Assembly: GCF_900129035.1 (NCBI RefSeq)
Contig: NZ_FQTW01000001.1
Coordinates: 620,001 to 684,000, forward strand
DNA length: 64,000 nucleotides
Direction: 5' to 3'
Origin: Psychroflexus salarius
GTDB lineage: Bacteria; Bacteroidota; Bacteroidia; Flavobacteriales; Flavobacteriaceae
Part shown: positions 1 to 8,431 of the stretch, one piece after another
Position numbering within the stretch: the stretch's first letter is position 1
Layout of the letters: the number at the start of each line of letters is the position of its first letter
Position numbers and translations under genes: made by a program
Notes under the pieces: generated by a model
Seen by the model: only the letters and a program-made list of their open reading frames with translations
Told to the model about the DNA's origin: nothing
Databases searched by the model: none

Positions 1-1245
1 TCCATCAGGATTGAACTGTTTCCACATAGATGCTTGTAAAAATCCGGCCACGTACATTGGTAAGGCATATAAAACAATACCTAAGGTTCCTACCCAGAAG
101 TGTGCGTTAGCTAAACCGACTGAAAACAACTTTGTTTTAAATAATCTAGGCACTAACCAATAAATCATACCAAAGGTTAAGAAACCATTCCAAGCTAGTG
201 CACCAACATGAACGTGAGCAATAATCCAATCAGTAAAATGGGCAATAGCATTTACGTTTTTAAGTGACAACATTGGTCCTTCAAATGTTGCCATACCATA
301 ACCTGTAATAGCAACAACCATAAATTTAAGAACAGGATCAGTCCTAACTTTATCCCAAGCACCTCTTAGAGTTAACAAACCGTTAATCATACCACCCCAA
401 GATGGCATTAATAACATAATTGAAAATGTAGTCCCTAAACTTTGCGCCCAATCTGGTAGAGCTGTATATAATAAGTGGTGAGGACCAGCCCAGATATATA
501 TGAAAATTAAAGACCAGAAGTGAATGATAGATAATTTATAAGAATATACAGGTCTGTTTGCTGCTTTAGGAACAAAATAATACATTAAACCTAAGAACGG
601 AGTTGTTAAAAAGAAGGCTACGGCATTATGACCATACCACCACTGCACCAAAGCATCTTGAACACCAGCGTAAACTGAATAACTTTTTAGAAAACTAACA
701 GGTAACTCTAAATTATTAAATATATGAAGTACAGCAACAGTAACGAAAGTTGCCACGTAGAACCAGATTGCCACATAAAAATGACGTTGGCGACGCTTAA
801 TCATGGTTCCGATTAAGTTCCACCCAAAAGCAACCCAAACTATTGCAATTGCAATATCTATTGGCCACTCAAGCTCTGCATACTCTTTAGTTGTTGTGTA
901 ACCCAATGGTAATGTAATTGCGGCTGCAACGATGATTAATTGCCAACCCCAAAAGTTTAATTTACTTAAGAAGTCGCTAAACATTCTTGCTTTAAGTAAA
1001 CGTTGAGTTGAGTAGTATACACCAGCAAAAATGGCATTCCCAACAAAGGCAAAAATTACTGCATTCGTATGCAACGGTCTTAATCTCCCAAAACTTAACC
1101 ACGAAATGCCGTCAGTTAAATCTGGAAATAAAAAAAGAAAAGCCAACAAGAGGCCAACAGACATTCCTACAACACCCCAAACAATGGTTGCATACAGGAA
1201 GTTTCTTACGATCTTATTATCGTAGTTAAATTGCTCTAACTCCAT
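1..1245 (-). CDS. ccoN: cbb3-type cytochrome c oxidase subunit I (partial, runs off left edge)
   Basis: Catalytic heme-copper subunit of the high-affinity cbb3 terminal oxidase in the inner membrane. The visible 415 residues begin [10 protein letters not shown] and hold many membrane helices. Likely heme and CuB ligands are visible: His59 (PLHTNAV), His206 (WWYGHN), His256-257 (AGPHH) and His344/346 (IIAHVHVG). The 3' end lies outside the window. In Bacteroidota this gene is often fused to ccoO, but that cannot be judged here. It starts 2 bases after the ccoS stop, so it is the third visible gene of a ccoI-ccoS-ccoN operon. Confidence 0.95.
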   Translation of the reverse strand, partial: MELEQFNYDNKIVRNFLYATIVWGVVGMSVGLLLAFLFLFPDLTDGISWLSFGRLRPLHTNAVIFAFVGNAIFAGVYYSTQRLLKARMFSDFLSKLNFWGWQLIIVAAAITLPLGYTTTKEYAELEWPIDIAIAIVWVAFGWNLIGTMIKRRQRHFYVAIWFYVATFVTVAVLHIFNNLELPVSFLKSYSVYAGVQDALVQWWYGHNAVAFFLTTPFLGLMYYFVPKAANRPVYSYKLSIIHFWSLIFIYIWAGPHHLLYTALPDWAQSLGTTFSIMLLMPSWGGMINGLLTLRGAWDKVRTDPVLKFMVVAITGYGMATFEGPMLSLKNVNAIAHFTDWIIAHVHVGALAWNGFLTFGMIYWLVPRLFKTKLFSVGLANAHFWVGTLGIVLYALPMYVAGFLQASMWKQFNPDG

Positions 1246-1247
1246 AG

Positions 1248-1463
1248 TTATGATTGTTTATGTTTATGATTTGGTTTTTGATTTTCTGAAGAAGATGAAG
1301 AACCCGATTTATCAGTTTTAACTAGCTCATCATCAAATAACATTCGTACTGATGGTGTATAAGTATCTTCATATTGATGGTTTTTTACTGAAACTATAAA
1401 CACAATAAAAAACACAATCGCTATAGCAATACTGATAGCTAGTAAACCGTAAATAACGTTCAT
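1248..1463 (-). CDS. ccoS: cbb3-type cytochrome oxidase assembly protein CcoS
   Basis: Small single-pass membrane protein needed to put cofactors into the cbb3 oxidase. From the chosen ATG the protein is 71 residues: [19 protein letters not shown] gives the N-terminal helix, then the family segment ending VRMLFDDE, then a Ser-rich and Lys/His-rich tail. An upstream in-frame ATG at 1493 would add ten residues. The internal ATG is preferred because CcoS proteins characteristically start right before the helix. It sits between ccoI and ccoN in one operon. Confidence 0.9.
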   Translation of the reverse strand: MNVIYGLLAISIAIAIVFFIVFIVSVKNHQYEDTYTPSVRMLFDDELVKTDKSGSSSSSENQKPNHKHKQS

Positions 1464-1534
1464 AGTGTTAATTTTATCCAAAAGTAAAGGCATTATGAAG
1501 CTTAAAAAATGACTTTAGTCATATTTAAAGTTCT

Positions 1535-3925
1535 TTACATTTTTGGAAGTTTTTTTGAAATATATGCGGTTGCTAAAGTTGTAAATACCACGATACTAAT
1601 TGAACTTAATGGCATTAAAATAGCCGCAATAACGGGTTTTAATTGCCCAGTTACTGCAAAATATAGACCTATACTATTGTAGATAAATGAAAACAAAAAA
1701 CTTAACTTGATCACACGCATACCTTGTTGAGAAACTTTTAAAAAATCGGCTAGGTATTTAAATTGCTTAGCGCTTAAAATGGCATCACAAGCTGGCGAAA
1801 AGACATTAACATTTTCTGAAATCGCAATACCTACATCAGCTTGTTTTAGCGCGCCAGCATCATTAAGTCCGTCTCCTAACATACAAACTTGCTTTCCTTC
1901 TTCTTGAAGTGCTTCGATATAGCGCATTTTTGCATCGGGTTTTTGATTAAACTTTAACTGGGTAGATTGTGGCAATAATTTGCTTAAATACTGCTTTTCT
2001 CCAGTATTGTCACCTGACAGAACAACTAGTTTATAAGTTTGGTCTAAGGTTTTAAAAAGGTCTTGTAAACCTTCACGATAGGAAGTCTCAAATACAAATT
2101 TTCCTAAAACTTGCTGGTCTTTTTTAACATAGACTGCGGTTTCATTTAATTTTTGATGTGATGAATTTGCCTCAACAAAACTGTGAGAGCCTAGCTTATA
2201 ATTGTGTGAGTTGAATGTTGAATGAATGCCTTCGCCTAGGATTTCTTCAAAATCATCTACAGTTTTAAGGTCTAAAGTATCTAAAAAGCTATAAAGTTCT
2301 CGACTTAATGGATGATTAGAATTTCTAAACGAATCTTTTAAAATCGCTGTATCTTCAGCCGATAATGTTAAACCATGATAAGCTATTTTACTCATCTTAC
2401 TTGAGCTAATCGTTCCTGTTTTGTCAAACACAAATGTGTTAATTTCAGCAAATTGTTCTAAGCTATTAATGTGCTTGAGATAAAAACCATGCTGACCAAA
2501 AATTCGAAGTAAATTTCCCATCGTAAATGGTGTTGCTAAAGCTATGGCACAAGGACAAGCAATAATTAATACAGCTGTAAATACATTAAGGGCTAAAGCC
2601 GGTTGATAAAACAGCCAAAAAATAAGTGAAATACTTGCTATACTTAATACCGCAACGGTAAATTTTTTACTTATTTTATCTATTAAAGATTTAAATTTTG
2701 GCTGATAGTCACTTTTAAAAATATCATTACTCCAAAGCTGTGTTAAGTAACTTTGTTCAACCGATTTTTCAGCAATAACTTCAATGGCATTTCCTACAAT
2801 TTTTCCGCCAGCAAAAAGTTTATCGCCAGATTTTTTCTTCACTAATTTTGCTTCACCTGTTACAAAACTATAATCGATGTTAGCTTCATCTGTCATCAAA
2901 ATTGCATCAACAGGAATAAGTTCCTGATTTCTAATAAGCAAGCGATCTTCCTTTTTGATTTTAAATACTTCAATATTTTCTTCAGAATTAGTTTGAGGAT
3001 GTATTTTTGTAATCGCTATTGGAAAATACGACTTGTAGTCACGCTCGAACGATAGGTAATTATAAGTTTTTTGTTGAACGAATTTACCAAGCAACAAGAA
3101 AAAAACTAAACCTGTAAGACTATCAAAAAAACCAGTTCCTAAATTGAAGCTTATATCAACAACACTGCGAATAAAAAGCACTGATATACCGAGTGCTATC
3201 GGTACATCTATATTTAACATTTTAGATTTTAAGCCTTTGTAAGCCGAAATGAAGTAATCTTGACCTGCGTAAAAAACCACCGGTACACTAAAGCTAAACA
3301 TTAGCCATCTAAATATGGGTTTGTATTGGTCTAACCAAAACTCATTCACTTCAAAATACTCTGGAAATGACAAAAACATTACATTGCCAAATGCAAAACC
3401 AGCCACACCTATTTTGTAAATTAAACTATTATTATTCGCGCCTGTTTTTTTCTCTAAATTCTCTAAACTGATGTAAGGTTCATATCCAATTGAAGTTAAC
3501 AGTTCTACAATATGCTTAAGCGAAGTTGATTCTGTATTATAAGTAATATTAATACTTTTCTTAGGGAAATTAACCTGTGAATGCTTTATTGCTGGCTGAA
3601 GCTTATTTAGGTTTTCTAAAATCCAAATACAAGAGCTACAATGAATGTGTGGAATGTAAAGACTTACAACTTCAGTTGAAGCATCTGCAAAATCGATTAA
3701 CTTCAGCTTAATATCTTCTTGATCTAGGAAATCGAATTTACCTTTAATTTCTTCTGGTGTTGCGCCAGGATTTTGGCTTAAATCGTAATAACAACTTAAA
3801 TCATTTTCAGAAAAAATTTCATAAACTGTTTTACAACCATTACAGCAAAAATGCTTCTCATCATGAATGATATCAGTCGGTTTACAGTCATCACCACAAT
3901 GATAACAGGAATTAATTTTTGACAT
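1535..3925 (-). CDS. ccoI: Cu+-exporting-type P1B ATPase for cbb3 oxidase assembly
   Basis: Membrane P-type ATPase (796 aa) that supplies copper for cbb3 oxidase maturation (CcoI/FixI family). In order: an N-terminal cysteine-rich metal-binding domain (CYHCGDDC, CCNGC, residues 7-31), an HMA domain with CSSC at 96-99, membrane helices, TGEAK at 356-360, the metal-transport motif CPC at 457-459, phosphorylation motif DKTGT at 501-505, the P1B-type HP at 538-539 and GDGLND at 684-689. All key residues are intact. It is first in the operon with ccoS and ccoN. A FNR/CRP-like palindrome lies about 50 bases upstream, which fits oxygen control. Confidence 0.95.
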   Translation of the reverse strand: MSKINSCYHCGDDCKPTDIIHDEKHFCCNGCKTVYEIFSENDLSCYYDLSQNPGATPEEIKGKFDFLDQEDIKLKLIDFADASTEVVSLYIPHIHCSSCIWILENLNKLQPAIKHSQVNFPKKSINITYNTESTSLKHIVELLTSIGYEPYISLENLEKKTGANNNSLIYKIGVAGFAFGNVMFLSFPEYFEVNEFWLDQYKPIFRWLMFSFSVPVVFYAGQDYFISAYKGLKSKMLNIDVPIALGISVLFIRSVVDISFNLGTGFFDSLTGLVFFLLLGKFVQQKTYNYLSFERDYKSYFPIAITKIHPQTNSEENIEVFKIKKEDRLLIRNQELIPVDAILMTDEANIDYSFVTGEAKLVKKKSGDKLFAGGKIVGNAIEVIAEKSVEQSYLTQLWSNDIFKSDYQPKFKSLIDKISKKFTVAVLSIASISLIFWLFYQPALALNVFTAVLIIACPCAIALATPFTMGNLLRIFGQHGFYLKHINSLEQFAEINTFVFDKTGTISSSKMSKIAYHGLTLSAEDTAILKDSFRNSNHPLSRELYSFLDTLDLKTVDDFEEILGEGIHSTFNSHNYKLGSHSFVEANSSHQKLNETAVYVKKDQQVLGKFVFETSYREGLQDLFKTLDQTYKLVVLSGDNTGEKQYLSKLLPQSTQLKFNQKPDAKMRYIEALQEEGKQVCMLGDGLNDAGALKQADVGIAISENVNVFSPACDAILSAKQFKYLADFLKVSQQGMRVIKLSFLFSFIYNSIGLYFAVTGQLKPVIAAILMPLSSISIVVFTTLATAYISKKLPKM

Positions 3926-3940
3926 TTAAGAAGTTTTGCT

Positions 3941-3948
3941 CAAAATTG
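3941..3948 (-). promoter_or_regulatory. probable -7 promoter element of the ccoI operon
   Basis: On the minus strand this reads CAATTTTG, 7 of 8 matches to the Bacteroidota TAnnTTTG element. It lies about 15 bases before the ccoI start. The expected transcription start near 3937 would place the centre of the palindrome at 3972-3983 close to -41. Confidence 0.4.
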
Positions 3949-3971
3949 ACCTAAATGAGTGATATTAAAAA

Positions 3972-3983
3972 TGATAAGCATCA
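3972..3983. promoter_or_regulatory. FNR/CRP-like palindrome TGAT-N4-ATCA upstream of ccoI
   Basis: The sequence TGATAAGCATCA is a perfect inverted repeat matching the core of FNR/CRP-family operators (TTGAT-N4-ATCAA). It is centred about 52 bases before the ccoI start codon and about 40 bases before the inferred transcription start, the usual class II activator position. The match is seen; the regulator is inferred. Confidence 0.45.
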
Positions 3984-4026
3984 GCTTTTATAAAATTATA
4001 CGTAACTTTAGACCAAAATTTATGAG

Positions 4027-4584
4027 ATGAAGATTTTATTATTAGCGGTTTGTGTATTTACAACAAGTCTAGGTTTTACTCAAGAATGGTTTGATGGGAA
4101 ATGCCAATTAAACACTGCAATCTCTGAAGAGCAATATAAGAGTGAAAAAATTAGAAATTTACTTACAATTATTATTGCTCAAGATAATACCTTAATTATT
4201 AACGATGAACCATACAAACAGCTTTCAGAAATTAAGTTTAAAGAGCTCATACTTAACTTTATAGATAACCCAAAGCAAAAAAATCGATTAGCAGAATCTC
4301 CAAAAAAAGCAATTATAGCTATGCGAGCTTTTGGTAACAAAGACCGATACAAATTACTTGAGAATTATATACGAGAAGTGTACCTATACGTTTGGAATGT
4401 TACCGCAAAAAAAGAATTTAATAAAGCTTTTGCTGAATTAAATTGTAATAAGCGAGAACGCATATTTTCTAAGTTTTACCCTTATAATTTATACAAAATA
4501 ACCGAAGGAAAACAAAACAAAAACCGGTTTCCGTCAAATACGCCCGGACCACCACCATTTCCAAGTGATGTTAAAGATAACTAA
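4027..4584 (+). CDS. exported protein of unknown function
   Basis: I do not recognise this 185-residue protein. It opens with a cleavable signal peptide (MKILLLAVCVFTTSLGFTQ), so it probably acts in the periplasm or outside the cell. The mature part is Lys/Asn-rich and mainly helical-looking, with a proline-rich C-terminus (NTPGPPPFPSDV). A near-consensus -7 element TAACTTTA at 4003-4010 precedes it. It is divergent from ccoI and convergent with the next lipoprotein gene, with no gap between the two ends. Confidence 0.75.
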   Translation: MKILLLAVCVFTTSLGFTQEWFDGKCQLNTAISEEQYKSEKIRNLLTIIIAQDNTLIINDEPYKQLSEIKFKELILNFIDNPKQKNRLAESPKKAIIAMRAFGNKDRYKLLENYIREVYLYVWNVTAKKEFNKAFAELNCNKRERIFSKFYPYNLYKITEGKQNKNRFPSNTPGPPPFPSDVKDN

Positions 4585-5052
4585 TCATCTTAATTTTAAA
4601 AGAACTGAACCTTCCAGTAAATCTAACTCATCTGCTAACAATTGAAGATAAGCATGCTGTTGATTTTCAACCATTGTAACCTTAATATTTTTTAACTGAA
4701 CTAAACCAGCATCAGGACATTTACAATTAATCTTTTTGTAGACTTTTAAACCTTTAATGGCAGACTTTGGAGATGTCTTAAAATTAAAAAAGTACATAAT
4801 TTGTGCCATATCTTGTGCTTTGATAGGTTGTTCTGAAGCCGCAACATTAACTGAAACAAGCTTGTAATTAGAGTTTTCTTTGTGACTTAAATACAATTGA
4901 TTAAGCCCATCATTTTTTTCAATTAGCTCAGTTTCTTCATAATAATTGACCTCACAGTCGTAACCTGACTTACATGTAATTTTTGTGTTTGATATGCTCA
5001 GCGGTTTACATGAAAATAACAACAATAAAAATAATACCACGTAAAATCTCAT
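4585..5052 (-). CDS. lipoprotein of unknown function
   Basis: 155-residue predicted lipoprotein: the signal peptide ends in a lipobox (LLFSC, Cys15). The rest shows no family I recognise; it has several cysteines (ITCKSGYDCEV and NCKCPD) that could form disulfides in the periplasm. Its stop is directly against the stop of the convergent upstream gene. Function unknown. Confidence 0.7.
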   Translation of the reverse strand: MRFYVVLFLLLLFSCKPLSISNTKITCKSGYDCEVNYYEETELIEKNDGLNQLYLSHKENSNYKLVSVNVAASEQPIKAQDMAQIMYFFNFKTSPKSAIKGLKVYKKINCKCPDAGLVQLKNIKVTMVENQQHAYLQLLADELDLLEGSVLLKLR

Positions 5053-5096
5053 ACCGAATAATTTTAATCAAATATAAGCCATTCAAACTATAACTT

Positions 5097-5128
5097 TTGT
5101 TTAACTTATATAGTTTTAAATTAAACAA
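5097..5128. promoter_or_regulatory. perfect 8-bp inverted repeat in the promoter of the SRPBCC-SDR-photolyase cluster
   Basis: TTGTTTAA (5097-5104) and TTAAACAA (5121-5128) form a perfect inverted repeat separated by 16 bases. It brackets the expected -33 region of the promoter whose -7 element is at 5138-5145. The position suits a repressor operator. The clusters that carry photolyase are often light- or stress-regulated (for example by MerR-type LitR/CarH proteins), but the regulator here is only inferred. Confidence 0.5.
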
Positions 5129-5137
5129 TATAACTCA

Positions 5138-5145
5138 TACTTTTG
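5138..5145 (+). promoter_or_regulatory. -7 promoter element TACTTTTG, 4 bases before the start codon
   Basis: Exact match to TAnnTTTG. Only four bases separate it from the ATG at 5150, so the expected transcription start falls at or next to the start codon. This predicts a leaderless or almost leaderless mRNA. Confidence 0.6.
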
Positions 5146-5149
5146 AAAT

Positions 5150-5617
5150 ATGAGTTTACATGAAATAAACCAAAGTATAAAATTACCGATATCTAAAGAA
5201 AAGGCTTGGGCATTTTTATCAAATCCTGAAAACCTTCAAAAAATAATGCCAGATGATATGGGCTTTGAAATTATTTCTGGCTTAAGTAAACAAACATATC
5301 CAGGACAAATAATTCAATATAAAGTCACGCCATTTAAAGGTTTCACAACAAAATGGGTTACTGAAATCACACAAGTTCATGAACCTGATTATTTTGTTGA
5401 TATACAGTTATTAGGACCTTATAAAATATGGCATCATCAACACTTTATTAAAGAAATCGAGAACGGCGTTGAGATAACAGACATTGTACATTATCAGGTG
5501 CCTTTTGGTTTTATTGGTGAATTATTACGTCCTGTTTTAATAGAGCCAAAACTTAAACAAATTTTTAATCAAAGAACTTCAAAAATGCATGCCATTTTTG
5601 GAGTGTATAAAAACTAA
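5150..5617 (+). CDS. SRPBCC (START-like) family protein
   Basis: 155-residue cytosolic protein of the SRPBCC/polyketide cyclase-like ligand-binding fold. It opens with the typical edge strand and 'xxxxxVWxFLSNPENLxxIMP'-like stretch (here KAWAFLSNPENLQKIMP) and ends with the long C-terminal helix (KLKQIFNQRTSKMHAIF). No catalytic residues are defined for the family. It is the first gene of a cluster with an atypical SDR and a photolyase, an association also known from other bacteria where the cluster is induced by light or singlet oxygen. The ligand is unknown. Confidence 0.8.
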   Translation: MSLHEINQSIKLPISKEKAWAFLSNPENLQKIMPDDMGFEIISGLSKQTYPGQIIQYKVTPFKGFTTKWVTEITQVHEPDYFVDIQLLGPYKIWHHQHFIKEIENGVEITDIVHYQVPFGFIGELLRPVLIEPKLKQIFNQRTSKMHAIFGVYKN

Positions 5618-5622
5618 ATGCT

Positions 5623-6321
5623 ATGAAAAAGAATATACTACTAATTGGAGGAAGCAAAGGCATCGGACTTGAAATAGTTAAGCAATTACATGAAAGTCAT
5701 AACTTAATTGTTGCTTCAAGAAGTGACGAAAACTTAAGTGAATTCAATCTTAACTATCAAAAGTTTGATGCTCTAAACGATGATGTTTCAAACTTAGATT
5801 TACCAGACCAACTTGATGGTTTGGTTTATTGTCCTGGCTCAATTAATTTAAAGCCTTTTAAAATGATGAAGCCTTCGGTTTTTGAAGAAGACTTGCAACT
5901 TAACTTTATGAGTTTGGTTAAGATTACACATGGGCTTTTAGGAAAATTAAAAGCATCAGAACAAGCAAGTTTGGTCTATTTTAGCACGGTAGCTGTTCAA
6001 ACAGGCATGCCTTTCCACACAAGCGTTGCTGCAGCAAAAGGTGCTATTGAAGGGTTTGCTCGCTCACTAGCAGCAGAATATGCACCGTCATTTCGTGTTA
6101 ATGTGATTGCACCATCATTAGTTAACACACCACTTGCTGGAAAATTATTGGGTAACGATAAAAAGAAAGAAAAAATGGATGATCGCCACCCATTAAAACG
6201 AGTTGGTGAGCCTAAAGACATCGCCAGCATAGCAAGCTTTTTACTATCTGAAGAATCAACCTGGATTACAGGACAAATTTTAGGTGTAGACGGCGGAATG
6301 TCTAGCTTAAACGTCAGCTAA
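5623..6321 (+). CDS. atypical short-chain dehydrogenase/reductase lacking the catalytic tyrosine
   Basis: 232-residue SDR with a Rossmann NAD(P) site (GGSKGIG, residues 9-15), a CPG in place of the usual NAG (70-72), Ser121 and Lys139. In the YxxxK active-site motif the tyrosine is replaced by Val135 (HTSVAAAK). The C-terminal cap ITGQILGVDGG is normal. The fold and cofactor site are therefore intact but ordinary SDR catalysis is doubtful. It follows the SRPBCC gene by 5 bases and ends with a hairpin before the photolyase, so the three probably work together in light or oxidative stress. Confidence 0.85.
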   Translation: MKKNILLIGGSKGIGLEIVKQLHESHNLIVASRSDENLSEFNLNYQKFDALNDDVSNLDLPDQLDGLVYCPGSINLKPFKMMKPSVFEEDLQLNFMSLVKITHGLLGKLKASEQASLVYFSTVAVQTGMPFHTSVAAAKGAIEGFARSLAAEYAPSFRVNVIAPSLVNTPLAGKLLGNDKKKEKMDDRHPLKRVGEPKDIASIASFLLSEESTWITGQILGVDGGMSSLNVS

Positions 6322-6344
6322 TTAAAATATATTTTATAATTTAA

Positions 6345-6368
6345 CCTGCTATCTATAGCAGGTTTTTT
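6345..6368 (+). terminator. intrinsic-terminator-like hairpin directly before the photolyase start
   Basis: CCTGCTAT-CT-ATAGCAGG is a perfect hairpin followed by six T. It lies 23 bases after the SDR stop and ends 1 base before one possible photolyase ATG (6370) and 13 before the other (6382). It may be a terminator with read-through, or an attenuator in the photolyase leader. Confidence 0.7.
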
Positions 6369-6381
6369 AATGCTCAAAATT

Positions 6382-7689
6382 ATGGACACACCTTTTAATA
6401 TTTTTTGGTTTAGAAGAGATTTACGCTTGAATGATAATGTAGGCCTATACAACTGTTTAAGACAAAATGAAGCGACTTTGCCTATCTTTATTTTTGATAA
6501 ACATATTTTAGATGAATTACCAAAAGACGATGCTAGAGTAAATTTTATTCACGATGAAATTCAAAAAATGAGAGCTGAACTTCAGGAAAAATACGGTAGT
6601 TCAATAGCAACTTATTACGGTTATCCTGAAGAAATATTTACTGAAATTATTAAAGATTATAATATTAAAGCTGTTTTCACCAACAGAGATTATGAACCTT
6701 ATGCGTATAAGCGTGATGCCAAAATCAAAGCACTTTTAGCTCAAAAAGGTATTGAATTTCGTGATTTTAAAGATCAAGTAATTTTTGAAAAAAACGAAGT
6801 TGAAAAAAATAGCGGTGGCATGTATTTGGTTTTTACGCCTTATATGAAGCAATGGAAAAAAGAATTCGAAAAAATTAGTCTAGATGAATACAATTCTGAG
6901 GCTTACTTAGATAACACTTTTGAAAATTCTCGCTTACCGAACTTGAGTTTAAGTGACATGGGTTTTGAAGCATCGTCCATAAAAGTGCCAGAATATCACC
7001 TAGAAGAAGAATTTTTAGAAAATTACGAAGAAACTAGGAATATTCCTTCTGTAAATGGCACATCCAGATTAAGTCCGCATTTACGTTTTGGAACTGTAGG
7101 TTATCGAAATATTGTAAAAAAGGCTCTAGCTGTAAAAAATGAAACTTTTTTAAACGAATTAATATGGCGAGAATTCTATAAAGCAATTTTGCATCATTAT
7201 CCTGAAACACAAAGCAGGTCTTTTAAACCTGTTTATGATAATATCGAATGGCGTAATGATAAATCAGATTTTGATAAATGGAAAAATGGACAGACTGGCT
7301 ATCCTATTGTCGATGCAGGTATGCGTCAATTGAATGAAACAGGTTGGATGCATAACAGAATTAGAATGGTGGTTGGTAGTTTTTTATGCAAACATTTACT
7401 CATCGATTGGCGTTGGGGCGAAGCTTATTTTGCCAAAAAACTCTTAGACTACGAAATGTCATCAAATATTGGTGGATGGCAATGGGTAGCTGGCTCTGGT
7501 GTTGATGCTGCTCCCTATTTTAGAGTTTTTAATCCGTATTCTCAAACTGATAAGTTCGATAAAAATAAAAAGTATATCAAAAAATGGGTTCCTGAATTTG
7601 GCACAGAAAATTATCCAGAGCCGATGATTGAGCATAAAATGGCTCGGGAACGCTGCTTAGAGACCTATAAAGCTGCCGTTAAGAAGTAA
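6382..7689 (+). CDS. phrB: deoxyribodipyrimidine photolyase / cryptochrome family protein
   Basis: Blue-light, FAD-dependent DNA repair enzyme (about 435 aa) that splits cyclobutane pyrimidine dimers. The N-terminal antenna domain begins NIFWFRRDLRLNDN. The C-terminal FAD domain has TSRLSPHLRFGTVG, WREFYKAIL, the GWMHNRIRMVV segment and GGWQWVAGSGVDAAPYFR-type residues of class I photolyases. The ATG at 6382 gives the usual N-terminus; an in-frame ATG at 6370 would add four residues. A hairpin touches the start region. The gene overlaps the convergent kdsB by 11 bases. A photoreceptor-only (cryptochrome) role cannot be excluded. Confidence 0.92.
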   Translation: MDTPFNIFWFRRDLRLNDNVGLYNCLRQNEATLPIFIFDKHILDELPKDDARVNFIHDEIQKMRAELQEKYGSSIATYYGYPEEIFTEIIKDYNIKAVFTNRDYEPYAYKRDAKIKALLAQKGIEFRDFKDQVIFEKNEVEKNSGGMYLVFTPYMKQWKKEFEKISLDEYNSEAYLDNTFENSRLPNLSLSDMGFEASSIKVPEYHLEEEFLENYEETRNIPSVNGTSRLSPHLRFGTVGYRNIVKKALAVKNETFLNELIWREFYKAILHHYPETQSRSFKPVYDNIEWRNDKSDFDKWKNGQTGYPIVDAGMRQLNETGWMHNRIRMVVGSFLCKHLLIDWRWGEAYFAKKLLDYEMSSNIGGWQWVAGSGVDAAPYFRVFNPYSQTDKFDKNKKYIKKWVPEFGTENYPEPMIEHKMARERCLETYKAAVKK

Positions 7690-8410
7690 ATAGTTGTCTA
7701 GCTTTTTCTAAATCTTCTGGTGTATCTATTCCGATAGAAACTTCAGCCGTTTCTACCATTTTAATGGTTCTGCCATGTTCAAGATGCCTTATGCATTCAA
7801 TTTTTTCAACAGTTTCAAGCGGTGTCATTTCAGAATGATAAAAGTGAAGTAGAGCTTCTTTTCTAAAAGCATAAATGCCAACGTGCTTAAAGTATAAAGT
7901 TTCTACATCTGAATTTCGACGGAAAGGAATCGCCGACCGAGAAAAATATAAGGCTCGATTTTGGGCGTCAGTAACTACTTTAACGTTATTTGGGTTTTCG
8001 ATATCAACTGAAGTTTTTAGTGGTGTTTTTAATGAAGCTAAATCAATATTTTCATCAATATCATCATCAAAAACCGCAAGTAGCTTTGCTAAAGCGGCTT
8101 TATTAATAAATGGTTCATCGCCTTGGACATTAACAACAATATCTGCGTCTATAAACTCAACAGCTTCAGCAATACGATCACTACCACATTGATGATCTTT
8201 TTTAGACATGATGATATTATCTGTATATGTTTTAAGCTCATCGTAAATTTCAACAGAATCGGTAACTACATAAACTTCATCAAACAAAGCAGTTGATTGA
8301 GCAGCTAAGAACGTGCGAGCTATAACCGATTTGCCGCACAAATCTTTTAATAATTTTTTTGGAAATCGAGATGCTTCTAAACGCGCAGGAATCATCGCTA
8401 TTATTTTCAT
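7679..8410 (-). CDS. kdsB: 3-deoxy-manno-octulosonate cytidylyltransferase
   Basis: Cytosolic enzyme (243 aa) that makes CMP-KDO from CTP and KDO for the inner core of LPS. The start MKIIAMIPARLEASRFPKK is the family signature with the nucleotide-binding Arg/Lys residues; VNVQGDEPF provides the metal/sugar-binding Asp, and the C-terminal GIDTPEDLEKAR is also typical. Length is normal. It follows the helicase gene by 21 bases on the same strand and overlaps the end of the photolyase gene by 11 bases. Confidence 0.95.
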   Translation of the reverse strand: MKIIAMIPARLEASRFPKKLLKDLCGKSVIARTFLAAQSTALFDEVYVVTDSVEIYDELKTYTDNIIMSKKDHQCGSDRIAEAVEFIDADIVVNVQGDEPFINKAALAKLLAVFDDDIDENIDLASLKTPLKTSVDIENPNNVKVVTDAQNRALYFSRSAIPFRRNSDVETLYFKHVGIYAFRKEALLHFYHSEMTPLETVEKIECIRHLEHGRTIKMVETAEVSIGIDTPEDLEKARQLFTS

Positions 8411-8431
8411 TTTAAATAAGTTTTTAGAAAT

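Noticed and set aside
1008-1229. Open frames opposite the start of ccoN that look like small proteins.
   Set aside because: They lie antisense to the conserved ccoN coding sequence and match no family; they are shadows of it.
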